This document shows positions 29,218-39,000 of a stretch of 64,000 bases of DNA, one piece after another. Origin of the DNA: Stenotrophomonas sp. BIGb0135 (GTDB taxonomy: Bacteria; Pseudomonadota; Gammaproteobacteria; Xanthomonadales; Xanthomonadaceae); assembly GCF_024810105.1 (NCBI RefSeq), contig NZ_JANUDX010000008.1, positions 124,001 to 188,000 of the forward strand. Direction: 5' to 3'. Position 1 is the stretch's first letter. Each line of letters begins with the position of its first letter. The notes under the pieces are model-generated. The model searched no databases. It had not been told where the DNA came from and saw only the letters and a program-made list of their open reading frames with translations. The translations under genes and the position numbers were made by a program.

Positions 29218-29230
29218 CCACCTAAGGTGG
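29218..29230. promoter_or_regulatory. Inverted repeat in the LysR divergent region
   Basis: CCACCT-A-AGGTGG is a perfect 6-bp inverted repeat in the 84-bp region between the divergent LysR and oxidoreductase genes. A LysR-type operator or a promoter element is plausible, but it lacks a clear T-N11-A match. Confidence 0.4.
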
Positions 29231-29255
29231 TTGGCAATCCCGAATTGGAGTGCCC

Positions 29256-30035
29256 ATGAACGTCCTGCTTGTCTACGCCCACCCCGAATCCACCTCGCTC
29301 AACGGCGCGCTCAAGGACTTCACCGTCCAGCGCCTGCAACGCGCCGGCCACTGCGTGCAGGTGTCCGACCTCTACGCCATGCGCTGGAAGGCCCAGGTGG
29401 ATGCGGATGACCATGTGGGGCGCGATCCGTCTGCGCCCTTCCACGCGTCGCTGGACTCACGGCAGGCCTTCGCCACCGGCGCCCAGAGCGCGGACATCGC
29501 CGCCGAGCAGGACAAGCTGCGCTGGGCCGATGCGGTCATCCTGCAGTTCCCGCTGTGGTGGTTCTCGATGCCGGCCATCCTCAAGGGCTGGGTCGATCGG
29601 GTGTACGCCTATGGTTTCGCCTACGGTGTCGGCGAGCATTCGGACACGCACTGGGGCGACCGCTATGGCGAAGGCGCGATGAGCGGCAAGCGCGCGATGC
29701 TGGTGGTCACCACCGGCGGCTGGGCGTCGCACTACGGCCCGCGCGGCATCAACGGGCCGATCGAGGACGTGCTGTTCCCGATCCAGCACGGCATCCTGTT
29801 CTATCCCGGCTTCGAGGTGCTGCCGGCGCACGTGATCTACCGCACCGGCCGGGTGGATCAGGCCACGTATCCCGCGCTGCTGGAGCAGCTGGGCAGACGC
29901 CTGGACGGACTGGCCAGCGATCCGGCCATTGCCTACCGTCGGCAGAATGGCGGCGACTACGTGATTCCCACGCTCACCCTCCGCGACGGGCTGGCCGAGG
30001 GCGAGGGCGGGCTGGGCATTCACATCGCAGGCTGA
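29256..30035 (+). CDS. NAD(P)H dehydrogenase (quinone), NQO/KefF-like flavodoxin
   Basis: A 259-residue flavodoxin-like oxidoreductase of the NQO1/MdaB group, expected to reduce quinones or nitroaromatics with a two-electron step using FAD/FMN. Motifs are VYAHPESTSLNGAL at the N-terminus, ILQFPLWWFSMPAILKGWVD (residues about 95-114) and TTGG. The ATG at 29256 with TTGGAG five nt before it is preferred over the upstream GTG. It is divergent from the LysR gene, which is its likely regulator. Confidence 0.88.
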   Translation: MNVLLVYAHPESTSLNGALKDFTVQRLQRAGHCVQVSDLYAMRWKAQVDADDHVGRDPSAPFHASLDSRQAFATGAQSADIAAEQDKLRWADAVILQFPLWWFSMPAILKGWVDRVYAYGFAYGVGEHSDTHWGDRYGEGAMSGKRAMLVVTTGGWASHYGPRGINGPIEDVLFPIQHGILFYPGFEVLPAHVIYRTGRVDQATYPALLEQLGRRLDGLASDPAIAYRRQNGGDYVIPTLTLRDGLAEGEGGLGIHIAG

Positions 30036-30571
30036 GCGGCACGCGCGCCGGGCCGGAAGAACACCTGCTCCGGGTCGCCAGGGTCGAGGTTGTCGATCTG
30101 TCCGCTGGCGATGAAGCCGTTGCGCGCCAGCAGCGCGTGCATCGGCTGGTTGGACCGGTTGGTGGAGGTGAACAGGCGCGGTCGCTCGCAGCGTGACACC
30201 AGGTGCTGCAGCAGGGCCTCGCCCAGGCCGCGGCGACGGACGTGTGCACCGACCATCAGCATCTCGATGAAACCACTGTCGAAGAAGTGATGGTGGAGCA
30301 CGCCGTAGGCCACCACATGCCCGTCGAGCAGCAGCAGGTGGCAACTGCGCGCCGCCACCCAGTGCTGCAACAGCTCGACGCGGCGCCGGTCGTGGGCGGC
30401 CACGCTGTCGATGTCGATCAGCGCAGGCAGGTCGCCGGCGTGGGCGAGGCGGAACTGGACGGTGTTTCCCACGGGGTATCCGGGTGTGGCGGTGTGGCGA
30501 GCGTAGGCCAGGAGCGTGGCGGACGCCACCCGCCGGGCATCGCGCCCGACCCGCAGCGAAGGGCGTTGCAT
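30020..30571 (-). CDS. GNAT-family N-acetyltransferase
   Basis: A 183-codon frame with the GNAT core FIEMLMVGAHVRRRGLGEAL (motif A) and LFTSTNRSNQPMHALLARNG (motif B). The acetylation target is unknown. The start is unresolved: the ATG at 30571 and a GTG at 30472 (beginning GNTVQFRLAHAGDLPAL, where GNAT similarity starts) both lack a clear ribosome binding site. Its 3' end overlaps the 3' end of the convergent oxidoreductase gene by 16 bp. Confidence 0.75.
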   Translation of the reverse strand: MQRPSLRVGRDARRVASATLLAYARHTATPGYPVGNTVQFRLAHAGDLPALIDIDSVAAHDRRRVELLQHWVAARSCHLLLLDGHVVAYGVLHHHFFDSGFIEMLMVGAHVRRRGLGEALLQHLVSRCERPRLFTSTNRSNQPMHALLARNGFIASGQIDNLDPGDPEQVFFRPGARAAQPAM

Positions 30572-30739
30572 CGACTGCGGGACGAATGCGTCTGATCGTC
30601 GCTGCTTGACGCATCGTCAAGTGCGTGACGCGCCAACTTGACGGGCTGGCGGTTCACCCGCGGGTCGCCCATCCGCACACTTTCCCGGTGCCAGTCCACA
30701 TCCAGGGCTGGCCATGACGATCACTACCGGGGGACCACC

Positions 30740-31267
30740 ATGATCAGCATTCCCGTTTCCGATACCTCGCACGCACGCCTGACGCGCGCCGCGCGCTGGC
30801 TCTGCATCCTTGGCTACGTCGGCCTGGCCATCGGCTTTGCCTGGACCGCGCTCAGTGGCCATCGACAGGCGCAGGCCATCCTCAAGGATCCCGTCAGCGT
30901 GCAGGTGCCCGTGCAGCTGGACCACATCGAGGAGAGCCGGCGCAAGGGCCGGGTCAGCCACACCTATCAGTTCCGCTATCAGTTCGTGGTCGACGGTGTG
31001 GCACGGCACGGGGAATTCAGCACCTCCGAAGACAATGCGACGCCGTACCTGGAGGACGGGGCGCAGGTCGAGGTGGCGTATGCCCGCGCCGACCCGGCAC
31101 GGTTTGAACGCATGGACCGGCTGCAGGGCCAGAAGGACCTGGGCGCGGTGCTGGGCCGGTTGTCGGTCGGCGTGGTGCTGCTCGGCGTGCTGGCCTTCGT
31201 GGTGTTCCTGCTGCTGACCCGCAAGCTGTTCGTGGTGCGCCAGCCACACGCCGCATCGGCAGCCTGA
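30740..31267 (+). CDS. DUF3592 membrane protein
   Basis: A 175-residue protein with two hydrophobic helices at about residues 18-40 and 142-165. Between them is an extracytoplasmic or cytosolic beta-rich stretch with SHTYQFRYQFVVDGVARHGE and YLEDGAQVEVAYARADPAR, the pattern of DUF3592 (SHS2-like domains flanked by membrane anchors). Function unknown. A GGGGGACC ribosome binding site lies just before the ATG. The HTH/ATPase gene starts 91 bp downstream on the same strand, so they could be co-transcribed. Confidence 0.7.
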   Translation: MISIPVSDTSHARLTRAARWLCILGYVGLAIGFAWTALSGHRQAQAILKDPVSVQVPVQLDHIEESRRKGRVSHTYQFRYQFVVDGVARHGEFSTSEDNATPYLEDGAQVEVAYARADPARFERMDRLQGQKDLGAVLGRLSVGVVLLGVLAFVVFLLLTRKLFVVRQPHAASAA

Positions 31268-31358
31268 TCCGGTCCCGACACGGCAGGCCGCCCCGATGGT
31301 TGACAGCAGAAACGGCCACGGTAGGGTGGCCGATTCCCACCCGTTCTGGTCCCCCTCC

Positions 31359-32567
31359 ATGCCCGTCCCGGCGTTCGCGGAACTGCTCTCGCGCCACATG
31401 CGCCGCATCCGGGCCAGCGCCGGCGGCGTCGCCGCCGAGATCGGGATCAGCCGCGAGGCGGTCAACAACTGGCGCGCGGGCGCGTCATTGCCCAGCCGTC
31501 GTCACCGTGACCGCGTGCTGGCCTGCGCCAACTACCTGCGCCTGACCGAAACGGAAAGCAACGCACTGCTGTGCTCGGCCGGTTTCGAGCCGGAGTTCCC
31601 GGTGGAGCCGGCGGAGCCGGTCACGCATGCGCCGGTCCCGGCCACGGTGGTGCGTCTGTTCGACCGTCTACAGGCCCTGCGACCGTACCCGGTGAGCTTG
31701 TTGTTGACCCAGGCGCACTGGGGGCAACCGCCGGAACGCGAGGCGATGCTCGCCGAAGCGGCGCGCCGCTACGGCCACGATCGGGTGTTGCACCTGCAGC
31801 CACCGTTCCGTGCCGGCGTGGATGACCAGGACTACTTCGCGTTGCTGGCCGCGCAGTGCGGGCTGGACGGGATCGACTCCGATGCCGGTTTCGAAGCGGC
31901 GCTCGCGCGTCACCTGCAGCAACCCGGCGCGCTGTTCTGCCTGGTCAGCCGCTTCGAACAGGGTGCGCCCGGCCCACGCGATGTGCTCGCCGGCATCCTG
32001 CGCAGCCTCAGCGAAATGTACAGCGGCAAGCTGCACCTGCTGATCTGTGGCGGTGCCGCACTGGCCGATCTGAAATACCAGGGCGGCGACCTGTCGCTGC
32101 TCAACATCGCCGCCAGCGAGCAGTGGCCCGAACTGGGCCTGGAGGACCTGCAGCGCAACGCAGCCAATGTGCCGGACGCCCTGCTGGCCCGCGCGCTGCA
32201 CCTGTCCGGCGGCCACCCGCTGCTGGCCCAGGCCGCACTGGCCCTGCTGACCACGCCCGCGCCGGCGCCCACGCTGGACGACGACGCGATGATCGCTGCC
32301 CTGGCCACGCATCCGCGCCTGTGGGAAGCCCTGCTGCCGCTGCTGCGCGACCCGGCCGCGCGCGCCGCGGTGGATGCGTGGCTGGCGCGTCCGCGGCTTG
32401 CACCGGCACGTCCGTACCTGGTGGATCCGCTGCTGCGCCAGTTGTACTGGCACAACCTGCTGGCAGCGCGCGCGCATGCCGACGGTGCATGGCTGGAATG
32501 GCGCTGCGAGGCGATCCGCCGCGCGGTGCGGCAGGTGATCGACGGCCTCGCCGAGGTGCCCGCATGA
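31359..32567 (+). CDS. HTH protein with degenerate AAA/ORC-like ATPase domain
   Basis: A 402-residue protein I cannot name. Residues about 8-70 form an XRE-like HTH with IRASAGGVAAEIGISREAVN and NNWRAGASLPSR. Residues about 95-400 look like an ORC/STAND-type AAA fold that has lost its P-loop: where Walker A would be, the sequence is SLLLTQAHWGQPPERE; a hydrophobic strand ending LVSRFE occupies the Walker B position, and LSGGHPLLAQAAL resembles the family winged-helix junction. The stop overlaps by 4 nt (ATGA) the start of the next gene, a membrane ATPase, so the two products should be made together and may form one sensor-effector unit. Confidence 0.6.
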   Translation: MPVPAFAELLSRHMRRIRASAGGVAAEIGISREAVNNWRAGASLPSRRHRDRVLACANYLRLTETESNALLCSAGFEPEFPVEPAEPVTHAPVPATVVRLFDRLQALRPYPVSLLLTQAHWGQPPEREAMLAEAARRYGHDRVLHLQPPFRAGVDDQDYFALLAAQCGLDGIDSDAGFEAALARHLQQPGALFCLVSRFEQGAPGPRDVLAGILRSLSEMYSGKLHLLICGGAALADLKYQGGDLSLLNIAASEQWPELGLEDLQRNAANVPDALLARALHLSGGHPLLAQAALALLTTPAPAPTLDDDAMIAALATHPRLWEALLPLLRDPAARAAVDAWLARPRLAPARPYLVDPLLRQLYWHNLLAARAHADGAWLEWRCEAIRRAVRQVIDGLAEVPA

Positions 32568-34789
32568 GCCGCGGCGCGGGCCTGTCGCGTGGGCGCGTCG
32601 TGCGCCTGCTGTTGATCGTGGCCGTGACCTGGTTCGTGGCCAGCCTGTTCGTGGCGCCCATGTTGAACCCGTGGGTGGCGTGGAAGATCTCGCACGACGG
32701 CGAAAGCATGATGCTGATGCAGCGTGCCCGCATCGACATGCTGCTGTTGCGCGAGGAAGCGCAGGGCTACTGGGAACGGGAGGGCGAGTGGCCCGCCGAG
32801 ATCGCCGTGCCGGGTGTGCACGACCCCGCGGAGGCGCTGCTGGTGGCCGAGCTGCCGGCACCGTTCGTGCTGCGGCTGCGGTTTACCGACCGCTTCCCGG
32901 CCAGCGCCGGGCTGGCTGGCACCGTGCTGGAGCACACGCTGACCCCGGCCACCGGCAGTTGGCGTTGCCGGCCCGGCGAGCCGGCGCCACCGTCGCGCTG
33001 GCTGGCGCCGGACTGCCAGGCCAGTGCGCCCTGGACCATCATCGAATGGCTGGGCCTGCTGCTCGGAATCACCCTGGTGGTGCTGGTGGCGCTTGGCCTG
33101 GTCTGGTATCGCGTGCAGCCGGCCATTGCCGGCATCGTGCGCGCGCCGCGGCGCCTGTTCGAGCAGCCGCTGCAGGCGTTGCCGGCGTTGGACCGGCAGT
33201 TGGGCTGGGTACGCCTGCGCGCGCGCGTGCTGGCCGACGCCGGCGTGGCCACGGTGCGGTGGCGCGAGGCACTGCGCCATGCAGAGGCGCCCGCGACGCA
33301 GCAGGCGGCGGCATTGGCGGCGCGGATCGGTGCCGTCGACGCCCCGGCGGCGGGATGGTCGCTGCCCGGTTGCGTGCGCGAGTGGACGCTGCCCGATGCC
33401 ATGCCCCTGGCGCTGGAGCGCCTATGGGTCTACCTCCCCGACAACGGCCTGAGCGGCGAGTCGATCGTGCAGCACGTGCGCGGCATGCCCAACGGGCAGG
33501 ACGTGGTCCTGGTGGTCAGCCCATCGCTGGCAGCCGAGCCCGCGCTGGTCGCCCATGCCGACGACCCCGCCAACCTGTGCGTCTGCCTGGACCAGGTCGC
33601 GCAGAGCCGCTGGCTGCTGCAGCCCAATGCCGCGGCCGCGCTGCTGGCGTTGCTGGCACGGCAACTGAAGGTGACCCGCATCTCCCCCTACCAGACGCAT
33701 GGCGGCATCACCCGGCCGACGGCGTTTTTTGGACGCGAATCGCTGCTGGCCCGGGTGCTCAACCGCGAGCCCGGCAACTACCTGCTGGTGGGTGGCCGGC
33801 AGTTGGGCAAGACCAGCCTGATGAAGGCGATCGAGCGCCGTTTCGCCGGGCATCCGCGGGTGCACTGCCGCTACCTGTCGCTGCGCGACCACCGCCTCGG
33901 CGTGCGCCTGGCGGTGGAGCTGGGCTTGCCTGAAACCGCCGACATCGATGCCGTGGTCGCCGCGCTGTCCGCGCAGGCCGGTGGGCGCCGGCTGCTGCTG
34001 TTGGTCGATGAGACCGACCTGTTCCTGCGCGCCGATGCCAGTGCCGGTTACCCGCAACTGGCCGCCTTGCGCGCGATCAGCGAAGAGGGGCGCTGCCATT
34101 TCATGCTGGCCGGATTCTGGGACCTGTATGAAGCGGTCACCCTGGATTTCGCCTCGCCGCTGCGCAACTTCGGTGAGGTGATCCATGTCGGCGGGCTGGA
34201 GGAGGCGGCCTGCCAGGCCCTGGCAACCGAGCCGATGGCGCGCCTGGGCGTGCACTTCAGCGCGCCGGAGCTGCCCCGGCGGCTGGTGGCCGCGTGTGGC
34301 CGGCGCGCCAATCTGGTCGCGATCGTCTGTCAGCAGCTGCTGGCACAGCTGGGCCGCGGCGAACGCGTGATCGACGCGACGCACCTGCACGCCGCGCTGG
34401 TGGCCGAGCCGGTCTTCGATGCGTTGGCCGGCTGGGCCCGGCTGACCCCGGACGCGGAGGCCAACCGCATCGATCGGATCGTGGTGTACCGCGTCGCCTG
34501 CGCGCAGCTCAGTGGCACCGGTGAGCGCAGCGTGGGGCTGGACGAGCTGCTGGCCGACTTCGATGGGGCCGGCGTGCGCATCGATCCCGAAGCGCTGCGC
34601 CGCGCGTTGGCGCGGCTGCAGCTGGCCTACGTGATCCGGCGCGAGGATGACGGTCCGCGGTTCGTGTTCGCGGTGCCGTTGTTTGCCACCCAGTTCCAGG
34701 GCGAGGAAGCGCGGACGCTGCACCAGCGAGAACTGCAGGCGATGGCGGGCAGGGTTGCAGAGCGCGATGCTGCCGGGCCGGCCGCGTAG
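32564..34789 (+). CDS. Membrane-anchored AAA ATPase with pilin-like extracytoplasmic domain
   Basis: A 741-residue protein in several parts. Residues about 10-32 are the first membrane helix (LLLIVAVTWFVASLFVAPML). Residues about 45-152 resemble the head of a type IV pilin, with YWEREGEWPAEI and TGSWRCRPGEPAP, then a terminal APDC. A second helix lies at about 158-180 (GLLLGITLVVLVALGLVWY). The cytosolic half carries an intact ATPase: Walker A GGRQLGKTSLM at about 408-418 and Walker B RLLLLVDETDLF at about 475-487, with a winged-helix tail. Coupled to the preceding HTH gene by ATGA. Its job is unknown; a signalling or defence ATPase is inferred. Confidence 0.65.
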   Translation: MSRGAGLSRGRVVRLLLIVAVTWFVASLFVAPMLNPWVAWKISHDGESMMLMQRARIDMLLLREEAQGYWEREGEWPAEIAVPGVHDPAEALLVAELPAPFVLRLRFTDRFPASAGLAGTVLEHTLTPATGSWRCRPGEPAPPSRWLAPDCQASAPWTIIEWLGLLLGITLVVLVALGLVWYRVQPAIAGIVRAPRRLFEQPLQALPALDRQLGWVRLRARVLADAGVATVRWREALRHAEAPATQQAAALAARIGAVDAPAAGWSLPGCVREWTLPDAMPLALERLWVYLPDNGLSGESIVQHVRGMPNGQDVVLVVSPSLAAEPALVAHADDPANLCVCLDQVAQSRWLLQPNAAAALLALLARQLKVTRISPYQTHGGITRPTAFFGRESLLARVLNREPGNYLLVGGRQLGKTSLMKAIERRFAGHPRVHCRYLSLRDHRLGVRLAVELGLPETADIDAVVAALSAQAGGRRLLLLVDETDLFLRADASAGYPQLAALRAISEEGRCHFMLAGFWDLYEAVTLDFASPLRNFGEVIHVGGLEEAACQALATEPMARLGVHFSAPELPRRLVAACGRRANLVAIVCQQLLAQLGRGERVIDATHLHAALVAEPVFDALAGWARLTPDAEANRIDRIVVYRVACAQLSGTGERSVGLDELLADFDGAGVRIDPEALRRALARLQLAYVIRREDDGPRFVFAVPLFATQFQGEEARTLHQRELQAMAGRVAERDAAGPAA

Positions 34790-34861
34790 CACGCATGCCG
34801 GTCGCGCCGCAGCGTGACGCAATGCGCTGCTACTGCGCGGCGATTCTGCGATAGTGGGGCG

Positions 34862-35914
34862 ATGCTCGTGCAACACGGCGGATGGATGCTGCACCCACAG
34901 GAACTCTCTTCTTCGCAGATTGGCGCGGTGCTGGCACAGGCCTGGGGCGTGCGCGCCACCTCGGTGGTGCAGCGCCCGGCCGGTGCCGACGCCGGCGCCA
35001 CGGTCTACCAGGTGGGCGCGCACGACGGCGCCCGGTACTGGCTGAAATGTCGCCGCTACGCGGTGGAAGACACGGTGTGGCAGGTATTGCAGCACCTGCG
35101 CGGGCCGCTGGGCCTGGTGGAAGTCACCGCGCCGCAGCCCGCGCTGGATGGCGCCGCGGCGGTGCGTGCCGATGGCCTGCAATGGACCCTGTTCGCCTAT
35201 ATCGAAGGCCAGTCCGGCTTCGAGGCCGCGCTGTCGCAGGCGCAGTGGCGTCGTCTGGGGGAGGTGCTGCGCCAGGTGCACGAGGCGCGGCTGCCGCCCG
35301 CGCTGGCCGCCGGGTTGGCGCAACCGGGCTTCGATGATGACACCGCCGTGGAGCGGGTTGGCGCGTGGTTGCGCCGCGGCGATGCGCGCTGGCCGGTGCC
35401 CGATGCGCTGGCCGCCCAATACCTGGCCAGCTGGCGCCAGCACCGGCCGCGCATCGCCGAGGTCTGGCAGCGCTGCGTGGCGCTGCGCGAACGCCTGGTC
35501 CGGCAGCCGCTGCGGCGGGTGCTGTGCCATGGCGACCTGCACGCGGGCAACCTGCTGCTGCGTGCGGACGGGGGGCTGAGCCTGATCGATTGGGACGACA
35601 TGTTGCTGGCCCCGCGCGAGCGCGACCTGATGCTGGTCGGCGCCGCCGTGGGTGGGCGCTGGGGACGCGAGGATCCGCCGGGCTTCGGCGACGGTTACGG
35701 CCCGGTGGCGGTCGAGCCGGCGCGCCTGGCCTACTACCGGCATTGGCGGATCCTGCAGGACGTGCAGGAGTTCCATGACCTGCTGCTCGAACCCGGCGCG
35801 GCCTCACGCCCGCCCACCCAGCGCCGCCAGGCGCTGCGCTACATGGACGAGCAGTTCGCGCCGGGCAACGTGGTCGACAGCGCCGCACGCAGCTGGGCAG
35901 CCGCGGTCGACTGA
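34862..35914 (+). CDS. APH-family phosphotransferase (aminoglycoside/choline kinase fold)
   Basis: A 350-residue protein kinase-like enzyme. The catalytic loop CHGDLHAGNLLLR (HGDLHxxN) and the metal-binding DWDDMLLAPRERDL are intact, with an N-lobe Lys in YWLKCRRYAV. The long N-terminal region and the aspartate motif resemble spectinomycin kinases of the APH(9) group, but small-molecule targets other than antibiotics are equally possible. ATG 34862 is used; 34886 is an alternative. It follows the membrane ATPase gene by 72 bp on the same strand. Confidence 0.75.
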   Translation: MLVQHGGWMLHPQELSSSQIGAVLAQAWGVRATSVVQRPAGADAGATVYQVGAHDGARYWLKCRRYAVEDTVWQVLQHLRGPLGLVEVTAPQPALDGAAAVRADGLQWTLFAYIEGQSGFEAALSQAQWRRLGEVLRQVHEARLPPALAAGLAQPGFDDDTAVERVGAWLRRGDARWPVPDALAAQYLASWRQHRPRIAEVWQRCVALRERLVRQPLRRVLCHGDLHAGNLLLRADGGLSLIDWDDMLLAPRERDLMLVGAAVGGRWGREDPPGFGDGYGPVAVEPARLAYYRHWRILQDVQEFHDLLLEPGAASRPPTQRRQALRYMDEQFAPGNVVDSAARSWAAAVD

Positions 35915-35969
35915 ACGAGGACGGCCACGCAGGGCGTGGCGCGCTGCCGCTTGCGCCGGCCGGGCCGGC

Positions 35970-36893
35970 TTACTCGCCCGGCTTGGCCGCGGCGGAGGCG
36001 GCCTGCGAGGCCGCGCGGCGCGACAGCACCGCCTCGCGATGGGCGATGTAGGCGTTGGCGGCGAGGATGATGCCGGCGCCGATCACCGTCCAGCGATCCA
36101 GGCGTTCGCCGAACAGCAGCCAGCCCAGCGTCGCCACCAGCGGCAGCTGCATGAAGCTGATCGGGGTCAACGCGGACACATCGCCCAGGCGCAGTGCGCG
36201 GGTCCACAGCAGTTGGCCGACGGTGCCGAACAGGCCGGTCGCCGCCAGCCACAGCCAGGCCATGCCCGCCGGCCAGACCCAGACGAACAGGGCCGGCACC
36301 AGCGACAGCGGCACCCAGAACACATACGTGTACAGCACCACCGCATCGGCGCTGTCCACGCGGGTCAGCTGCTTGATCTGGATCGCCACCAGTGAGCTGA
36401 GCACCGCGGCCAGTACCGCCACCAGGATGCCGGGGGTGAAGCTGTCCGAGCCGGGGCGCACGATGATCAACACCCCGATGAACCCGACCACCACCGCCGC
36501 CCAGCGCCGGGCGCGCACGGTTTCCCCCAGCCACAGCACCGCGGCAATGGTCACGAACAAGGGCGTGGAATAGGACAGCGAGATCGCCTGCGACATCGGC
36601 AGGTGGCCGATCGCCCAGAACGCGCACAGCATCGAGGCCAGCCCGATCGCGCTGCGCAGCAGGTAGCGCGGCAACTGCTGCGTGCGCAGAGAGGCCCGGC
36701 CCGGGCGCAGCAGCATCGGCAGCAGCGCCAGCAGCCCGAAGGCGTTGCGGAAGAACGCCACCTCCTGGGTGGGGACCGAGCGGGTGGCGTAGCGGATCGC
36801 CACCGCCATCAACCCGAACGCCATCGTGCTGCCAAGCATCAGCAGTGCGGCACGCATCGGGGCTGGGGCGGGCAGGGCGAGTGGCGGGGTCAC
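35970..36893 (-). CDS. EamA/DMT-family transporter
   Basis: A 307-residue inner-membrane protein with ten hydrophobic helices and the duplicated EamA layout; each half has the [24 protein letters not shown] and [20 protein letters not shown] segments followed by the [13 protein letters not shown] end. It probably exports a metabolite or amino acid; substrate unknown. The GTG at 36893 overlaps the murB stop as GTGA, suggesting translational coupling in the pyrD-murB-eamA chain; a second GTG at 36896 is also in frame. Confidence 0.88.
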   Translation of the reverse strand: MTPPLALPAPAPMRAALLMLGSTMAFGLMAVAIRYATRSVPTQEVAFFRNAFGLLALLPMLLRPGRASLRTQQLPRYLLRSAIGLASMLCAFWAIGHLPMSQAISLSYSTPLFVTIAAVLWLGETVRARRWAAVVVGFIGVLIIVRPGSDSFTPGILVAVLAAVLSSLVAIQIKQLTRVDSADAVVLYTYVFWVPLSLVPALFVWVWPAGMAWLWLAATGLFGTVGQLLWTRALRLGDVSALTPISFMQLPLVATLGWLLFGERLDRWTVIGAGIILAANAYIAHREAVLSRRAASQAASAAAKPGE

Positions 36894-37939
36894 CACTGCG
36901 CGCCGATCAGGCGCGGCTCCGGCTCAATCGGCACGCCGAATTTTTCCAGCACCGAGGCCGATATCTGCCGCGCCAGCGCCAGCAGCTGCGCGCCGGTGGC
37001 CGCGCCATGGTTGACCAGCACCAGGGCATGCTGCGGCGACACCCCGGCATCGCCGTCACGGTAGCCCTTCCAGCCGCAGGCCTCGATCATCCAGGCCGCC
37101 GACAGCTTGCGGCGGTCGTCCTGGTCGGCCGGGTACACCGGCAGGTCGGGGAAGTGCTGCAGCAGCACCTCCACCTGTTCCAGCGGCAGGATCGGGTTCT
37201 TGAAGAAGCTGCCGGCATTGCCCAGCACGTCCGGGTCGGGCAGCTTGCGCCGGCGGATGTTGATCACCGCGTTGGCCACGTCCGCGGCGACCGGCAGCTC
37301 CACGCCCATCGCCTGCATTTCTTCGTCGATCCCGGCATATCCCAGGCGCAGTGCGTGCAGCAGCGGCAGGCGCAGCTCGATGGCGCTGATCAGGTAGCGG
37401 TCCGGGAACTGCTTGAACACGCTGTCGCGGTAGCCGAACTGGCAGGCATCCGCGTCCATCCGCACCCAGGCCGCCGCCTCGCGGTCCCACGCTTCCACGG
37501 CCTGGATGAACTCGTCCACCTGCACGCCGTACGCGCCGATGTTCTGGATCGGGGCGGCGCCGGCAGTGCCGGGGATCAACGCGAGGTTTTCCAGCCCGGA
37601 CAGCCCGTTCTGCAGCGACCACATCACCAGTCCATGCCAGTTCACGCCGGCACCGGCGCGCACGATGGTGTGGTCGGCGCGGTGTTCCAGGATGTCGATG
37701 CTGCGGTTGGCGAACACCAGCACGGTGCCCTCCACGTCGCCGGCCAGCAGCACGTTGCTGCCGCTGCCGAGCACCAGCAGCGGCCGGTCCGCCACCTGGG
37801 GCAGGGCCAGCACGTCCGGCAGCAGGGTCACATCGTCCAGTTCCAGCACCTGCGCGGCGCTGGCCTCGACGTGGAAGGTGTTCAGCGCCTTCAGCGAGGC
37901 GTTTTCAGTCAGGGTCCAGGCAGGCATCGCATTACTCAT
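36890..37939 (-). CDS. murB: UDP-N-acetylenolpyruvoylglucosamine reductase
   Basis: MurB makes UDP-MurNAc with FAD and NADPH, an early cytosolic step of peptidoglycan synthesis. The 349-residue protein is a type I MurB: FAD-binding [33 protein letters not shown], and the catalytic-serine region [12 protein letters not shown], with C-terminal [18 protein letters not shown]. The ATG at 37939 overlaps the pyrD stop by 4 nt. The order pyrD-murB is the coupling seen in this window; murB is not next to other mur genes here. Confidence 0.96.
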   Translation of the reverse strand: MSNAMPAWTLTENASLKALNTFHVEASAAQVLELDDVTLLPDVLALPQVADRPLLVLGSGSNVLLAGDVEGTVLVFANRSIDILEHRADHTIVRAGAGVNWHGLVMWSLQNGLSGLENLALIPGTAGAAPIQNIGAYGVQVDEFIQAVEAWDREAAAWVRMDADACQFGYRDSVFKQFPDRYLISAIELRLPLLHALRLGYAGIDEEMQAMGVELPVAADVANAVINIRRRKLPDPDVLGNAGSFFKNPILPLEQVEVLLQHFPDLPVYPADQDDRRKLSAAWMIEACGWKGYRDGDAGVSPQHALVLVNHGAATGAQLLALARQISASVLEKFGVPIEPEPRLIGAQW

Positions 37940-38991
37940 AGGGGGGCGACCGCGCCACGGCTGGGTGCTTCGCGGCGACGGCGGATGGCCTCCACGCAGT
38001 CCTGCACCAGGGCCGGGCCACGGAAGATCAGGCCGCTGTAGCACTGCACCAGCGCGGCACCGGCGGACATCTTGGCCACGGCATCGGCACCGGACAGGAT
38101 GCCGCCGACGCCGATCAGCGGCATCGATTCGGGCAGGCGTGCGCGCAGGCGGCGCAGCACCAGGGTGGATTGGCCCAGCAGCGGCGCGCCGGACAGGCCG
38201 CCGGCCTCCTGCGCGCGCGGGTCGCCCGCCACGGCGCTGCGGTCGATGGTGGTGTTGGTGGCGATCACCCCATCCACCTTCAGCTCGCTGAGCACGCGGG
38301 CGGCGGCGTCGATGTCGCGGTCGCTCAGGTCCGGCGCCACCTTGACCAGCATCGGCACGCGCTTGCCATGCCGCGCGGCCAATGTTTCCTGGCTGTCGCG
38401 CAGCTGCGAGATCAGCTGTCGCAGCGCGTTCTCTTCCTGCAGTTCGCGCAGGCCGGCGGTGTTGGGCGAGGAGATGTTGACGGTGATGTAGTCGGCCAGC
38501 GGGTAGACCTTCTGCAGGCAGTGCTGGTAGTCGTCGAACGCCTGCTCGTTGGGGGTGTCCTTGTTCTTGCCGATGTTGATGCCGAGCAGCCCGGTGCGGC
38601 GCTTGGCGCGTTCGACGTTGCGCACCAGCGCATCCACGCCGAGGTTGTTGAACCCCATGCGGTTGATGATGGCCTGGTGCGCCGGCAGCCGGAACAGGCG
38701 CGGTGTGGGGTTGCCCGCCTGCGGGCGCGGGGTGATGGTGCCGATCTCGACGAAGCCGAAGCCCAGCGCCAGCAGTGCGTCGATGTGCTCGCCATTCTTG
38801 TCCAGGCCGGCGGCCAGGCCGACCGGATTGGGGAACGCCAGGCCGAAGGCCTGGGTGGGCAGCGGTGCGATGCGGCCGGCGAGCAACGGCGTGGTGCCGG
38901 TGCGGTAGGCCAGCTCCAGGCCGCTCAGGCCAAGGCCGTGGGCACGCTCGGCATCGAAGGCGAACAGGAAGGGACGGGCAAGCGAGTACAT
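37936..38991 (-). CDS. pyrD: Dihydroorotate dehydrogenase (quinone), class 2
   Basis: PyrD oxidises dihydroorotate to orotate, passing electrons to the quinone pool at the inner membrane. The 351-residue length and N-terminal helical [18 protein letters not shown] fit class 2, membrane-associated enzymes. Motifs: [26 protein letters not shown], the catalytic-serine region [18 protein letters not shown], and the FMN-phosphate site [19 protein letters not shown]. It opens the minus-strand chain followed by murB and an EamA transporter. Confidence 0.97.
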   Translation of the reverse strand: MYSLARPFLFAFDAERAHGLGLSGLELAYRTGTTPLLAGRIAPLPTQAFGLAFPNPVGLAAGLDKNGEHIDALLALGFGFVEIGTITPRPQAGNPTPRLFRLPAHQAIINRMGFNNLGVDALVRNVERAKRRTGLLGINIGKNKDTPNEQAFDDYQHCLQKVYPLADYITVNISSPNTAGLRELQEENALRQLISQLRDSQETLAARHGKRVPMLVKVAPDLSDRDIDAAARVLSELKVDGVIATNTTIDRSAVAGDPRAQEAGGLSGAPLLGQSTLVLRRLRARLPESMPLIGVGGILSGADAVAKMSAGAALVQCYSGLIFRGPALVQDCVEAIRRRREAPSRGAVAPL

Positions 38992-39000
38992 GGCGTTCTA

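Noticed and set aside
33422-35776. A 784-codon open frame on the minus strand across the ATPase and kinase genes
   Set aside because: No recognisable domain, and it spans two well-supported plus-strand genes and their gap.
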